Part shown: piece by piece, positions 27,360 to 36,096 of the stretch
How positions within the stretch are numbered: the first letter of the stretch is position 1
Layout of the letters: every line of letters begins with the position of its first letter
The notes under the pieces: generated by a model
Told to the model about the DNA's origin: nothing
The model's input: only the letters and a program-made list of their open reading frames with translations
The model's database searches: none
Translations under genes and position numbers: made by a program
Source of the DNA: VAZQ01 sp963758945
GTDB lineage: Bacteria; Pseudomonadota; Alphaproteobacteria; Rhizobiales; Xanthobacteraceae
Direction of reading: 5' to 3'
NCBI GenBank assembly: GCA_963758945.1
Contig: CAVWXY010000006.1
Span: forward strand, 1,116,001-1,180,000
Length of the DNA stretch: 64,000 nucleotides

Positions 27360-28277
27360 TCACTCCGGCAGCGGGATGAACTCCTGGTCGTCGCCGGGCA
27401 CGGTGTCGAAGCGAGCGAGCTTCCAGTCCGCCTTGGCCTGTTCGATGCGCTCCTTGCGCGAGGAGACGAAGTTCCACCAGATGTGGCGGGGCCCGTCCAT
27501 CGCGGCGCCGCCGAGCAGCACGAGGCGCGCGTCGCTCGCGGCCTTGACCGTGATGCGGTCGCCGGGACGAAACAGCAGCAGCCGGCCGGGCGTGAACCGG
27601 TCGCCGGCGATATCGACCTCGCCGGAAATGAGATAGACGGCGCGCTCCTCGGTATCGGCATCGACCGGCAGCGCGGCGCCGGCCGCGAGCGTCGCGTCGG
27701 CGAACAGCGTCTCCCAGCGCGTCGCCACCGGCGAGCGCACGCCATAGGCGCTGCCGGCGATTACCCGCACGCTTTTGCCCTCCTCGCTCACCAGCGGAAG
27801 GGCTGCGCCATCATGGTGGGCGAACGCCGGGGCGCCTTCCTCTTCGGTCGCGGGCAACGCCACCCAACATTGCAGCCCATGGATCGGCTCGCCCTCCCTG
27901 CGATGATCGGGCGCCGTACGCTCGGAATGAACGATGCCGCGGCCCGCGGTCATCCAATTGACCTCGCCCGGACGGATCGCGGCCGCGGTGCCGAGACTGT
28001 CGCGGTGCATGATCTCGCCGTCGAATAGGAAAGTGACCGTGGCAAGACCGATATGGGGATGCGGCCGTACGTCGATGCCCTGGCCGGTATGGAATTCGGC
28101 AGGCCCGAAGTGATCAAAGAAGATGAATGGGCCGACCATGCGGCGATTGACGTGGGGCAGCGCGCGGCGCACCGCGAAGTGGCCCACATCCACGCTGCGC
28201 GGCACGATCACGAGATCGATGGCGTCGGCGGCGGGCGCGTCGCCGGGCGCCGGATCCTTGGCCGGAAAGAAGCTCAT
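27360..28277 (-). CDS. Pirin family protein
   Basis: Bicupin protein of 305 residues. The N-terminal cupin has the pirin metal motif HPHIGLATVTFLFDGEIMHRDS with the two histidines and glutamate, and GRGIVHSE downstream; these are the ligands used for Fe binding. The C-terminal cupin includes RAVYLISGEVDI. Some pirins have quercetin 2,3-dioxygenase activity, others act as redox-sensing regulators; neither can be chosen from sequence. Convergent with ligD (7 bp between the ends), and 60 bp downstream of xseB on the same strand. Confidence 0.9.
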   Translation of the reverse strand: MSFFPAKDPAPGDAPAADAIDLVIVPRSVDVGHFAVRRALPHVNRRMVGPFIFFDHFGPAEFHTGQGIDVRPHPHIGLATVTFLFDGEIMHRDSLGTAAAIRPGEVNWMTAGRGIVHSERTAPDHRREGEPIHGLQCWVALPATEEEGAPAFAHHDGAALPLVSEEGKSVRVIAGSAYGVRSPVATRWETLFADATLAAGAALPVDADTEERAVYLISGEVDIAGDRFTPGRLLLFRPGDRITVKAASDARLVLLGGAAMDGPRHIWWNFVSSRKERIEQAKADWKLARFDTVPGDDQEFIPLPE

Positions 28278-28337
28278 GACGGTTCCTCCTTTGACGGATG
28301 CCGCATACGGCCCCTGCCGGTCGGGGCACGGTCCAGA

Positions 28338-28589
28338 TCAGCCGATGTCGAGCGGTTCGGTTCCGGTCGGCTTGCCGGCGGCATCGAGCCTGATCTTCTC
28401 CACCCGGGCCTCGGCCTGGCGCAACAACTCCTCGCAGCGGTGCTTGAGCGCTTCGCCGCGTTCGTAGATCGCAACCAATTCCTCGAGCGGCACCTTGCCT
28501 TCCTCGAGTCGCTTGACGATCAATTCCAGCTCCTCGATCGCCCGTTCGAAGGGCAGGCGCTGGACGTCGGAATGGGCGTTGTCGGCCAT
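28338..28589 (-). CDS. xseB: Exodeoxyribonuclease VII small subunit
   Basis: Small helical subunit (83 residues) of exonuclease VII, which binds several copies to the XseA catalytic subunit and degrades single-stranded DNA. The conserved block LPFERAIEELELIVKRLEEGKVPLEE is cut here to its visible features: FERAIEELE, VKRLEEGKVPLEE and YERGEALKHRCEELL, all canonical. In most alphaproteobacteria xseB lies directly upstream of ispA/dxs; here it sits between the histone-deacetylase-like gene and pirin and dxs is 5 kb away, with ku-ligD in between. Confidence 0.93.
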   Translation of the reverse strand: MADNAHSDVQRLPFERAIEELELIVKRLEEGKVPLEELVAIYERGEALKHRCEELLRQAEARVEKIRLDAAGKPTGTEPLDIG

Positions 28590-28710
28590 GATCGGGTTCC
28601 AGTGAGTCGTACTTTATATAGCGTAATCCGAGCTCGGCGGAGCAGGGCGGAGGCATTTTGTACGCGCGCGGCCCGCTGCCCGCGCCGTGCGCCTCGCGGC
28701 GAAGCGCGAA

Positions 28711-29640
28711 TCAACCCTGCATCAGCGCGGCCACGTGGGCGGCCGCCGAATTCGCCAGGCCCGTGAGGTCGTAGCCGCCCTCGAGCACCGAAACCACACG
28801 GCCGGCAGCGCTGGCGTCGGCGATCTCCATGAGCTTGCGCGTGGCCCAGTCGAAGTCGGCTTCGAGCAAATTGAGGTTGGCGAGCGGGTCGCGCATATGG
28901 GCGTCGAAGCCGGCGGAGATCACGACCAGATCCGGCCGGAAATCGCGCAGCCGCGGCAGGATCACGGTCTCGAACGCGGCACGGAACTCGTCGCCGCCGT
29001 CGCCTGGACGCAGCGGCGCGTTGACGATGGTGTTGTGCTCGCCGCGCTCGCTCTTGGCGCCGGTACCGGGATAGAGCGGCATCTGGTGGGTCGAGCCGTA
29101 CATCACCGAGCGGTCGGACCAGAAAATGTCCTGCGATCCGTTGCCGTGATGCACGTCGAAGTCGACGACGGCGGCGCGTTCGATGCCGTGCTTCTTTTGG
29201 GCGTAGCGCGCGGCGATGGCGGCGTTGTTGAACAGGCAAAACCCCATGGGCCGGGCGGTCTCGGTATGGTGGCCGGGCGGGCGGACGGCGACGAAGGCGT
29301 TGCGGGCCTTGCCGGCCATCACCTCGTCGACGGCATGCACGGCACCGCCGGCCGCGCGCAAGGCGGCCTCGAAGCTTCCGGGCGACAGCGTGGTGTCGGC
29401 GTCGAGGCCGACCAGGCCTTGCTTCGGCGTCGCCTCGCGAATGGCGGTGACATAATCCATCGGATGACAAAGCGCGATCACTTCGAGCGCGGCTGCTGGC
29501 GCCTCGGCGCGCGCCAATATCTGGAAGCGCTCGTGCTCGAGCGCGCGGTCGATCGCGCGCAAGCGGTCGGGCCGCTCGGGATGGCCGGCGGGCGTGAGAT
29601 GGTCGAGGCAGGCGGGATGGGTGATCAGAAGGGTTGACAT
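28711..29640 (-). CDS. Histone deacetylase family protein (acetylpolyamine amidohydrolase type)
   Basis: Zinc amidohydrolase of 309 residues in the class II HDAC/AcuC-ApaH superfamily. Catalytic blocks are RPPGHHTE (paired histidines), GFCLFNNAAIAA, and the metal site VDFDVHHGNGSQ (Asp and His), with SAGFDAH providing the second aspartate; YPGTG and EGGYDL complete the pattern. Bacterial members deacetylate acetylpolyamines or other small amides, rather than histones. ATG 29640 is preferred; an upstream open frame reaching 29877 has no homology. Neighbours on the same strand are xseB downstream and an SDR upstream, separated by 91 bp. Confidence 0.9.
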   Translation of the reverse strand: MSTLLITHPACLDHLTPAGHPERPDRLRAIDRALEHERFQILARAEAPAAALEVIALCHPMDYVTAIREATPKQGLVGLDADTTLSPGSFEAALRAAGGAVHAVDEVMAGKARNAFVAVRPPGHHTETARPMGFCLFNNAAIAARYAQKKHGIERAAVVDFDVHHGNGSQDIFWSDRSVMYGSTHQMPLYPGTGAKSERGEHNTIVNAPLRPGDGGDEFRAAFETVILPRLRDFRPDLVVISAGFDAHMRDPLANLNLLEADFDWATRKLMEIADASAAGRVVSVLEGGYDLTGLANSAAAHVAALMQG

Positions 29641-29731
29641 CGCGCTATCCGGGAACGGCGCAGCATAGCCGGTTATCGCCCGTTCCGCAGCGGCAGACTG
29701 CGCCGCTGCAGCGCCGCGACCGAGCCGTTGC

Positions 29732-30604
29732 TCACTCCCATCTTGAGTCGGCAATGCGTATGCCGGGCGGCGGCGGGGGATCATCGGGGACGAAGAAGGT
29801 GGGCGCGAGCGGCTCGGTCGGGTTGACGCGATACTGCTCGAAATCGGTGATACCCTCGCCGGCGAGGAAACTGTCATCGATCAGGAAGTTGCCGGTGAAG
29901 CTGCGCGCAGGCTTGTGGAACACCCGATAGGCGGCATCCGCCATGATCGCGGGCGTGCGCGACATCCGCATCACGCGCTCGCCGCCGAGCACGTTCTTGA
30001 TGGCCGAGGTCGCGATGGTGGTGCGAGGCCACAGCGCGTTGACCGCAATGCCCTTCTCGCGCAGCTCGCCGGCAAGCCCGAGCACGATCAGGCTCATGCC
30101 GTATTTGGCGATCGAATAGGCGGTGCTGCCGGAAAACCATTTCTCCCGAATGTCGAGCGGCGGGGAATTCATCAGGATGTGGGGGTTGCCCGCCTTCTCG
30201 AGGTGGGGGATGGCGTATTTCGACACCATGAAGGTGCCGCGTGTATTGACCTGATGCATCAGGTCGAACCGGCGTATGTCGGTCTCCAGGACCGGCGTGC
30301 GTGCGACCGCGCTCGCGTTATTCACGACGACGTCGAGTCCGCCGAAGGTTGCAATGGTCCGCTCGATCGAGTCTTTCACTTGCGCCTCGTCGCGCACGTC
30401 GACGACCAGCGGCAACGCTTTGCCGCCCGCCGCGACGATCTCGTCGGCGGCGGTGAAGATAGTGCCCGGCAGCGTAGGATGCGGCTTGTCGGTCTTGGCG
30501 GCGATGACAATGTTGGCGCCGTCGCGCGCGGCGCGCAACGCGATCGCGAGCCCGATGCCACGCGACGCGCCGGTGATGAAGAGCGTGCGGCCTTTGAGGG
30601 ACAT
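29732..30604 (-). CDS. SDR family oxidoreductase (HSDL2-like)
   Basis: Short-chain dehydrogenase of 290 residues with TGASRGIGLAIALRAARDG at residue 11, NNASAV, and active-site YSIAK preceded by the conserved serine region (MNSPPLDI). The sequence DKPHPTLPGTIFTAADEI and the absence of an INGG tail resemble the HSDL2 / hydroxysteroid dehydrogenase-like subgroup. The C-terminus is an unusual proline-rich VPDDPPPPPGIRIAD. ATG 30604 has a strong GGAGGT ribosome site that lies over the last bases of the preceding acyl-CoA dehydrogenase; the 7-bp gap indicates an operon with it and a role in acyl-CoA or lipid oxidation. Confidence 0.88.
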   Translation of the reverse strand: MSLKGRTLFITGASRGIGLAIALRAARDGANIVIAAKTDKPHPTLPGTIFTAADEIVAAGGKALPLVVDVRDEAQVKDSIERTIATFGGLDVVVNNASAVARTPVLETDIRRFDLMHQVNTRGTFMVSKYAIPHLEKAGNPHILMNSPPLDIREKWFSGSTAYSIAKYGMSLIVLGLAGELREKGIAVNALWPRTTIATSAIKNVLGGERVMRMSRTPAIMADAAYRVFHKPARSFTGNFLIDDSFLAGEGITDFEQYRVNPTEPLAPTFFVPDDPPPPPGIRIADSRWE

Positions 30605-30611
30605 GACCTCC

Positions 30612-32390
30612 TCACTCCAGCGCCGCATCGGCGCGGTTGACGCTGTCGGCGCCTTCGACCACGATGCGCTCGAGCGCGCCGGCCTGCACCGCCAGGTTTT
30701 CCGCGAAGAAGCGCGCGATCGCGGTGCGCGCGGCGGCATCGGCTCCGTTCCCGGCCAACCGCTTGGCGGCGAGCGCCTCCTGCGCGAGCAGTGCGCCGCC
30801 GGCCGCGAGCGCGAACAGCCGTAGATACGGCGTCGCCCCCGCCAGTGCCGGATCGAGGTCGTTGTGCCCGCCGCCGAGCAGCCAGCCGGTCACACGCTCG
30901 AGCGAATCGACCGCGTCCTTGAGCCGTACACCCGTCCACCCGAATGCCGCATCATTGGTGGCATCGACAGCCTCGACCGCGCGGCGCATCTCGCCGATAT
31001 AGGCCCGCACCGTGGCACCGCCCGCCAGCGGCAGCTTGCGGGTGACCAGGTCGATCGCCTGGATGCCGTTGGTGCCCTCGTAGATCGGGGTGATGCGCGC
31101 ATCGCGGAAATGCTGCGCGGCACCGGTCTCCTCGACATAACCCATGCCGCCGTGCACTTGCACGCCGAGCGAGGCGACCTCGTTGCCGATATCGGTCGCG
31201 AACGCCTTGGCCACCGGGGTGAGCAGCGAGGCGCGCTGGTGCGCGGCCTCGCGCGTCGCTTCGTCCGCGCTCCTTTGCGCGCGGTCGAGTGCGACCGCCG
31301 TGGCGTAGCAGATCGCGCGCGCGGCGCGGGTCAGCGCCCGCATGGTGAGCAACATGCGCTTGACGTCGGGATGGGCGATGATCAGGCTCGCGCCCGATGG
31401 CGCGTTGCCGGCGCGACCTTGCTTGCGCTCGCGCGCATAGGCGAGCGCCTGCTGGGTCGCCCGCTCGGCGATCGCGACGCCCTGCAGCCCGACCGAGAGC
31501 CGCGCCTGGTTCATCATGGTGAACATGCAGGCCATGCCGCGGTTCTCCTCGCCGATGAGGAAGCCGGTGGCGCCGCCGTTGTCGCCGTAGACCATCGTGC
31601 AGGTCGGGGAAGCATGAATGCCGAGCTTGTGCTCGAGCGAATGCGCGCGCGCGTCGTTGCGTCGACCCAGCGAGCCGTCGGCGTTGAGCAGGAATTTGGG
31701 GACGAGAAAGAGCGAGATGCCCTTGGTTCCGGCCGGCGCATCGGGCAGCCGCGCCAGCACGAAATGGATGATGTTGTCGGTGAGGTCGTGCTCGCCGTAG
31801 GTGATGAAGATCTTCTGCCCGGTGATGCGGTAGCTGCCGTCGGCCGCGCGCTCGGCTCGGGTGCGCAGGGCGCCGACGTCGGAGCCGGCCTGCGGCTCGG
31901 TCAGCTGCATGGTGCCCATCCACTCGCCCGAGACCAGCTTGGGCAGGTAGGCGCGCTTGAGCTCGTCGCTGCCGTGCGCCAAGAGCGCGTCGACGCCCGC
32001 CATCGTGAGCACCGGACCGAGCCCGAAGGCCAAGGCGGCCGCATTCCACATTTCGATGCAGGCGGCGTTGACGGCCTGCGGCAATTCCTGGCCGCCCCAC
32101 TGCGCCGGCGCGGCGAGCCCGTTCCAGCCGGCCTGCACCCAGGCGCGGTAGGCCTCCTTCCATCCCGGCGCCGTGGCGACGGCGCCGTCCTTGAACGGCG
32201 TGCCGTGACGGTCGCCGATCGGGTTCAGGGGGGCGAGAACGTCGCCGGCGAACCGGCCCGCCTCCTCGAGCACCGCCTGGACCACGTCCTCGGCGAGGTC
32301 GCCGTAGAGTCCCTCGGCCCGGGCCGGGCCGAAACCGGCGGCGTGCTCGAGCGCAAAGGCGATGTCGGCAACCGGGGCGCGGTAAGTCAT
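30612..32390 (-). CDS. Acyl-CoA dehydrogenase (large, with C-terminal extension)
   Basis: FAD acyl-CoA dehydrogenase of 592 residues, the size of the subgroup with an additional C-terminal domain (about 130 residues beyond the usual fold), which includes DmdC-type 3-methylmercaptopropionyl-CoA dehydrogenases and many fatty acyl-CoA enzymes. Seen are the FAD-binding MQLTEPQAGSDVGALRTRA, ITGQKIFITYGEHDL, the catalytic-region RITPIYEGTNGIQAIDL (glutamate in YEGTNGI) and VQVHGGMGYVEETG. It is the first gene of a two-gene unit with the SDR. Substrate chain length or branching cannot be read from the sequence. 242 bp separates it from the tRNA. Confidence 0.9.
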   Translation of the reverse strand: MTYRAPVADIAFALEHAAGFGPARAEGLYGDLAEDVVQAVLEEAGRFAGDVLAPLNPIGDRHGTPFKDGAVATAPGWKEAYRAWVQAGWNGLAAPAQWGGQELPQAVNAACIEMWNAAALAFGLGPVLTMAGVDALLAHGSDELKRAYLPKLVSGEWMGTMQLTEPQAGSDVGALRTRAERAADGSYRITGQKIFITYGEHDLTDNIIHFVLARLPDAPAGTKGISLFLVPKFLLNADGSLGRRNDARAHSLEHKLGIHASPTCTMVYGDNGGATGFLIGEENRGMACMFTMMNQARLSVGLQGVAIAERATQQALAYARERKQGRAGNAPSGASLIIAHPDVKRMLLTMRALTRAARAICYATAVALDRAQRSADEATREAAHQRASLLTPVAKAFATDIGNEVASLGVQVHGGMGYVEETGAAQHFRDARITPIYEGTNGIQAIDLVTRKLPLAGGATVRAYIGEMRRAVEAVDATNDAAFGWTGVRLKDAVDSLERVTGWLLGGGHNDLDPALAGATPYLRLFALAAGGALLAQEALAAKRLAGNGADAAARTAIARFFAENLAVQAGALERIVVEGADSVNRADAALE

Positions 32391-32579
32391 CGTCCGGTCT
32401 TCGGGTGAGGGACGCGCGTCGTCCCGTTGGCGTCCGAGTCAGCTTTGCGGCCGGCCGCCTCGGCGCCGCCTTGCGTCGCCGCCCGCGGGCGCAATCGACG
32501 CCGGTTGACTGCGTCGCGCTAATCTAGCCCCGGCGCCGCCTCGGTCAACCGCACGAAAGCGTCGGCGCAGCGCCGGCCG

Positions 32580-32608
32580 TTGATCGGCGCACCTCCCGCC
32601 GCTATGGT
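32580..32608 (+). promoter_or_regulatory. Probable promoter of tRNA-Gln
   Basis: TTGATC at 32580-32585 and TATGGT at 32603-32608 are separated by exactly 17 bases, a good sigma-70-type pair. Transcription would begin near 32615, about 18 bases before the mature tRNA. Confidence 0.5.
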
Positions 32609-32632
32609 CCGGCCGCGGCGGCAGCCGCCCGA

Positions 32633-32707
32633 TGGGGCGTAGCCAAGTGGTAAGGCAGCGGATTTTGATTCCGCCATTCCCAGGTTCGAGTCCTGGCGCC
32701 CCAGCCA
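32633..32707 (+). tRNA. tRNA-Gln (anticodon TTG)
   Basis: Cloverleaf is readable by eye: acceptor TGGGGCG pairs with CGCCCCA, D arm GCCAAGTGGTAAGGC, anticodon arm GCGGA-TTTTGAT-TCCGC with anticodon TTG, T arm CCAGG-TTCGAGT-CCTGG, then discriminator G and an encoded CCA. It stands alone, with no other tRNA nearby. It sits at the junction between mostly core genes on its left and catabolic genes on its right, but no integrase or duplicated 3' end was seen. Confidence 0.97.
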
Positions 32708-32967
32708 GTCGGTCCCTTCTCAGGCGGGTGCGCCGATGTCAGCCGCGGGGATCAAAATTGTGCTAAACTTTGAATTTGTATGGCCGCCCAGGGCAGAAGA
32801 CCCGGTGGTCTCCGTCGAAGGCAAGGGAACAGTCAATACGATCGGCTGCCGATCATGGCAGCCGACCTCGTTCGACAACCGGTGGCGGTCACTATGATCT
32901 GCCGCCGTGGCGCTCGCCGCAGCGGCAACCAAGACGATCCCGATCATCTTCGCCAATCCCGCGCCGA

Positions 32968-33927
32968 TTACTTGAGAGGAACGAGCACCAACTTCGCAAG
33001 TTGATCCTTCGAGAGAGGCGCCGCGATGTATTTGAAAGATACCGCGTCCGCCATCGCCTGCTCGAGGCCCTCGACACGGTCGGGCAAGACGTTGTTTTTC
33101 GGATAAAAATCATCCGGCACCGTTTTTGCAATCAACTCCGGAACGTGAGCCCAATCGGCAAAAGCCTTGAGCGCGGCGTTATCGCGGTACATCCAATCGA
33201 CGACTTCGCGATAAGCCTGCAGGTAACGCACAAAGACTGGCTTGTTAGCCTCCAGGGCGATCGCATTTGCGGTCATGAAGCGCGCGGTCTGATTTCTCAA
33301 TTCCGGCACATCGCTCGCGCGCGCGATTTCCCTGATCTTCCCCTCCTTCAGAAGATCGAGCGCAAACGGCGGCGATGTCCAGCCGACGTCAATCTGGCCG
33401 GTCATGAGCTGGGTGAGGGTAGAAGCCGGGCTGCCGGTCGCGACCGGGGTGAAAGTGACACCGAACACTCGCCGAAAACCAAGCACGGCGGCGTAGGTGG
33501 ATGATCCGGTGGTGGAGTAGGCAACCTTCTTGCCGGCCAGGTCCTTCTTGTCCTTGATGGCCGAGTCTGCTCGAACATACCAAGTCAGATCGTTGGCACC
33601 TGTATGGGTTGCGGCGATCACTCGGATGGGTGCGCCTTTGGCGAAGGCGCCGAAGGTATTAAACGTGCCAACCCCGGTACCGACATCGGCGCTGCCTGAA
33701 ATTACGGCTTGCTGCGTTTCGCCGGCTCCCTGCGTGTAGAAGATATCCAGCACGAGCCCGTGTTTCTTGAAAAATCCGGCGTTTTGCCCCAGTTCTGAAA
33801 ACGAGTTCTCCCACGTGCCCGCCAGCCCTGCGGCTATGCGCAGTTTGTCCTGAGCGACGACAGGGAAATTTGAACCGATAAAGAGCACGAACGCCAGCAT
33901 TCCGCGCGTGAGATTCAGCTTACACAT
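32968..33927 (-). CDS. ABC transporter substrate-binding protein (NMT1/TauA type), orphan
   Basis: Periplasmic binding protein of 319 residues. A signal peptide (MLAFVLFIGSNFPVVAQ) precedes a type II binding fold starting DKLRIAAGLAGTWENSF; recognised blocks are AVISGSADVGTGVGTF, DLAGKKVAYSTTGSSTYAAV and TGQIDVGWTSPPFAL. Relatives bind taurine, sulfonates, nitrate or thiamine-precursor pyrimidines. No permease or ATPase gene flanks it, so it would have to use another gene's transporter or is a remnant. ATG 33927 is supported by GGAGGCAG. The gene after it on the same strand is not recognisable as a transporter part. Confidence 0.85.
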   Translation of the reverse strand: MCKLNLTRGMLAFVLFIGSNFPVVAQDKLRIAAGLAGTWENSFSELGQNAGFFKKHGLVLDIFYTQGAGETQQAVISGSADVGTGVGTFNTFGAFAKGAPIRVIAATHTGANDLTWYVRADSAIKDKKDLAGKKVAYSTTGSSTYAAVLGFRRVFGVTFTPVATGSPASTLTQLMTGQIDVGWTSPPFALDLLKEGKIREIARASDVPELRNQTARFMTANAIALEANKPVFVRYLQAYREVVDWMYRDNAALKAFADWAHVPELIAKTVPDDFYPKNNVLPDRVEGLEQAMADAVSFKYIAAPLSKDQLAKLVLVPLK

Positions 33928-34108
33928 GTCCTGCCTCCGCGTGATCGTCATCGTTCCGTGGGCTGCCGCCGCCATACCATTGCGTGACTCGAAGCCCCTT
34001 GTCGCTCCCTGCGGGCGCGAGACTCCTTCTCGTCTCGGCCGATTGCAGTCGGCATTCCTTCCCAGAATTACGCCGTTGAGAACCTCCGTCGCCGCAGGGG
34101 CGCTCCCG

Positions 34109-34873
34109 CTAGTTGATGGTCTGCCCGCCGTCGACCAGGATCGACGCCCCATGAACGAAGCTGGCCGCATCCGAGACGAGAAATGCGGCGACATTGGCGA
34201 TCTCCTCGCACTCGGCGAAGCGGCCGAGCATCACCTTCTGCAGCGTGCCTCGCGGATCCGCCCGCCCGGAATCGAAATAGCCCTTCACCCGCGGCGACAG
34301 CGTGGGGCCGGGGCAGATCGAGTTTACCCGCAGGCCCTTGGGGCCGTAATCCACCGCCAGCTGCCGCGTGAACGAGACGACGCCGCCCTTGGCGGCGCAA
34401 TAGACCGGCATATCCGGATTGCCGATATGCGCGAAGCTCGACGCCACGTTGAGGATTGAAGGTTTTTGCGACTGCAGCAGCTGCGGAATGAAATCCCGGC
34501 ACATGAAGTAAACACTGTCGAGGTCGACCGCGAGCAGCTCACGCCATTTCTCGGTCGAAAGATTTGTGACGGGGGAAATGAAATTGTTGCCGGCGTTGTT
34601 GACGATCGCCTTGGCCCGACCCCACTTGCCTGCGACGAAGTCGCGCAAGCGCCGGACATCGCTTTCTTTCGATACATCGGCCGCAAATGTCTCCGCTCTG
34701 CCGCCGCCTTTCGCTATGGCGGCTTGCGTCTCGTCGAGCTTGCTTTGGGTGCGCGCGACCAGCACGGCAGTGGCGCCAAGTTCGGCGAGGACCTCTGCGA
34801 TCGCACGTCCGATGCCGGTGCCGGCCCCAGTGACGACCACGACCTCGCCGTTGAATTGCAATTGCTCGAGCAA
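34109..34873 (-). CDS. SDR family oxidoreductase
   Basis: Classical short-chain dehydrogenase/reductase of 254 residues. Seen are the cofactor motif TGAGTGIGRAIAEVLAELG, NNAGNNF, active-site serine in NVASSF and YCAAK, and the terminal ILVDGGQTI. It starts at TTG 34873, supported by a GGGGAGAG ribosome site seven bases upstream; no nearby ATG in frame fits. It lies 35 bp after the LLM gene, which itself overlaps the alpha/beta hydrolase, so all three probably form one operon divergent from the MarR regulator. Confidence 0.88.
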   Translation of the reverse strand: MLEQLQFNGEVVVVTGAGTGIGRAIAEVLAELGATAVLVARTQSKLDETQAAIAKGGGRAETFAADVSKESDVRRLRDFVAGKWGRAKAIVNNAGNNFISPVTNLSTEKWRELLAVDLDSVYFMCRDFIPQLLQSQKPSILNVASSFAHIGNPDMPVYCAAKGGVVSFTRQLAVDYGPKGLRVNSICPGPTLSPRVKGYFDSGRADPRGTLQKVMLGRFAECEEIANVAAFLVSDAASFVHGASILVDGGQTIN

Positions 34874-34908
34874 GCTCTCCCCCGATTATCGCTGACGCTG
34901 GCACACGG

Positions 34909-36096
34909 TCATTCAGCCGCGCGCACTTCCATTCCGCTGTATTCCTTGTCGGTGAGCCCTTGCAGCACCGGCATGATCTCGCGTGCGAACATACGGATGT
35001 TCTTTTCCGTGAGATCGCGGGGCAGCGTTCCGAACTGCAGGAGGCACAGGAGATTCTGGAAGCCCAGCAGCCGGTGTGTGTCCATGAACTGCTTGCGGAC
35101 GGTGTCCGGACTTCCGCAGGCAATGATCCCGTTCTCGATCAGCGTGTCGATCGTATGCTTCTGACCGCTGACACTGCGCTTGTGGCTGCGCATGTTCTTC
35201 AGCGACTTGGCAGACAGATACCCGGGCGGGAACAGCATCTCGAAGGGCATGCCCAATAGCCGGTTGAACAGGACCTCAATGTGCGGCTTCGCCTCCTGCC
35301 TTGCCTTCTCGTCAGTGTCGGAGACGTAGACCGGCGTCGACCAGCCGATCTGGTCAGAGCTGGCGGTGTAGCCGTACATGCGCTGCGCGCATTCGCGGTA
35401 GTAGTTCAAATATCGTACCACCGACTGCGTCGGGCTGTAGGCTTGCAGATAAACGTATTTGCGCGACGGATGCGCGGCCCATTCGATCGTTTCAGTACTG
35501 CCGGTCGACGGCGCCCAGATCGGCGGATGCGGCTGCTGATAGGGGCGTGGCCACAAGTTTACATACTCGAAGTGATAATACTTGCCCTCGAAAGCGAACG
35601 GCCCCGGCTTGGTCCACGCTTCAACCACGAGATCGTGGGCCTCCTGGAAGCGGGCATGGGAGTATGCGGGGTTAACGCCCAGAGAGTAATACTCAGCGCC
35701 AATGCCGCGCACCATGCCGCTGATCAGCCGGCCGCCGGTGATGCAATCGATCATCGCGTGCTCCTCGGCGACCGTCAGCGGATGCTCGCGCAGGCAGAAT
35801 GCATTGCCGAGGATCGCAATGCGCGCGTTGCGCGTCCGCCGCGACAGCGCCGCGGCCATGACGACCGGCGACGGCATCAATCCGTAAGCGTTCTGGTGAT
35901 GCTCGTTGACGGAAATGCCGTCGAAGCCGAGCTCGGCCGCAAGCTCGAGCTCGTCCAGATAGCGGTTGTACAGTTCGTGGCCCTTCTTCGGATCGAAGCA
36001 GCTGTTCGGCAGCACGACCCAGGCGGCGCGAAACCTGTCGGCATACGCCATGTCCAGATGGGCGTAGGGCATGAGATGGAAAATGAAGATCTTCAT
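34909..36096 (-). CDS. LLM class flavin-dependent oxidoreductase
   Basis: Luciferase-like monooxygenase of 395 residues. The start MKIFIFHLMPYAHLDM and the blocks FDGISVNEHHQNAYGLMPSP, ARIAILGNAFCLREHPLTVAEEHAMIDCITGGRLISGMVRG and APSTGSTETIEWAA are typical of the FMNH2-using TIM-barrel subgroup that needs a separate flavin reductase. No reductase is encoded here. Such enzymes oxidise terpenes, sulfonates, or cyclic ketones to lactones. Its stop overlaps the alpha/beta hydrolase by 4 bp, so a product could be hydrolysed by that enzyme, for example a lactone or ester. The downstream SDR fits an alcohol/ketone step. Together this suggests ring oxidation, but substrate is unknown. Confidence 0.9.
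   Translation of the reverse strand: MKIFIFHLMPYAHLDMAYADRFRAAWVVLPNSCFDPKKGHELYNRYLDELELAAELGFDGISVNEHHQNAYGLMPSPVVMAAALSRRTRNARIAILGNAFCLREHPLTVAEEHAMIDCITGGRLISGMVRGIGAEYYSLGVNPAYSHARFQEAHDLVVEAWTKPGPFAFEGKYYHFEYVNLWPRPYQQPHPPIWAPSTGSTETIEWAAHPSRKYVYLQAYSPTQSVVRYLNYYRECAQRMYGYTASSDQIGWSTPVYVSDTDEKARQEAKPHIEVLFNRLLGMPFEMLFPPGYLSAKSLKNMRSHKRSVSGQKHTIDTLIENGIIACGSPDTVRKQFMDTHRLLGFQNLLCLLQFGTLPRDLTEKNIRMFAREIMPVLQGLTDKEYSGMEVRAAE

Noticed and set aside
25969..27636. 555-residue ORF on the + strand
   Set aside because: Arg/Gly-rich out-of-frame reading of ligD running into the pirin gene.
30864..32408. 514-residue ORF on the + strand
   Set aside because: Antisense to the acyl-CoA dehydrogenase and without domain features.
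32720..32956. 78-residue ORF after the orphan binding protein, starting with a signal-like stretch
   Set aside because: TTG start, no ribosome site, and the downstream half has no family resemblance; too weak to call a gene.
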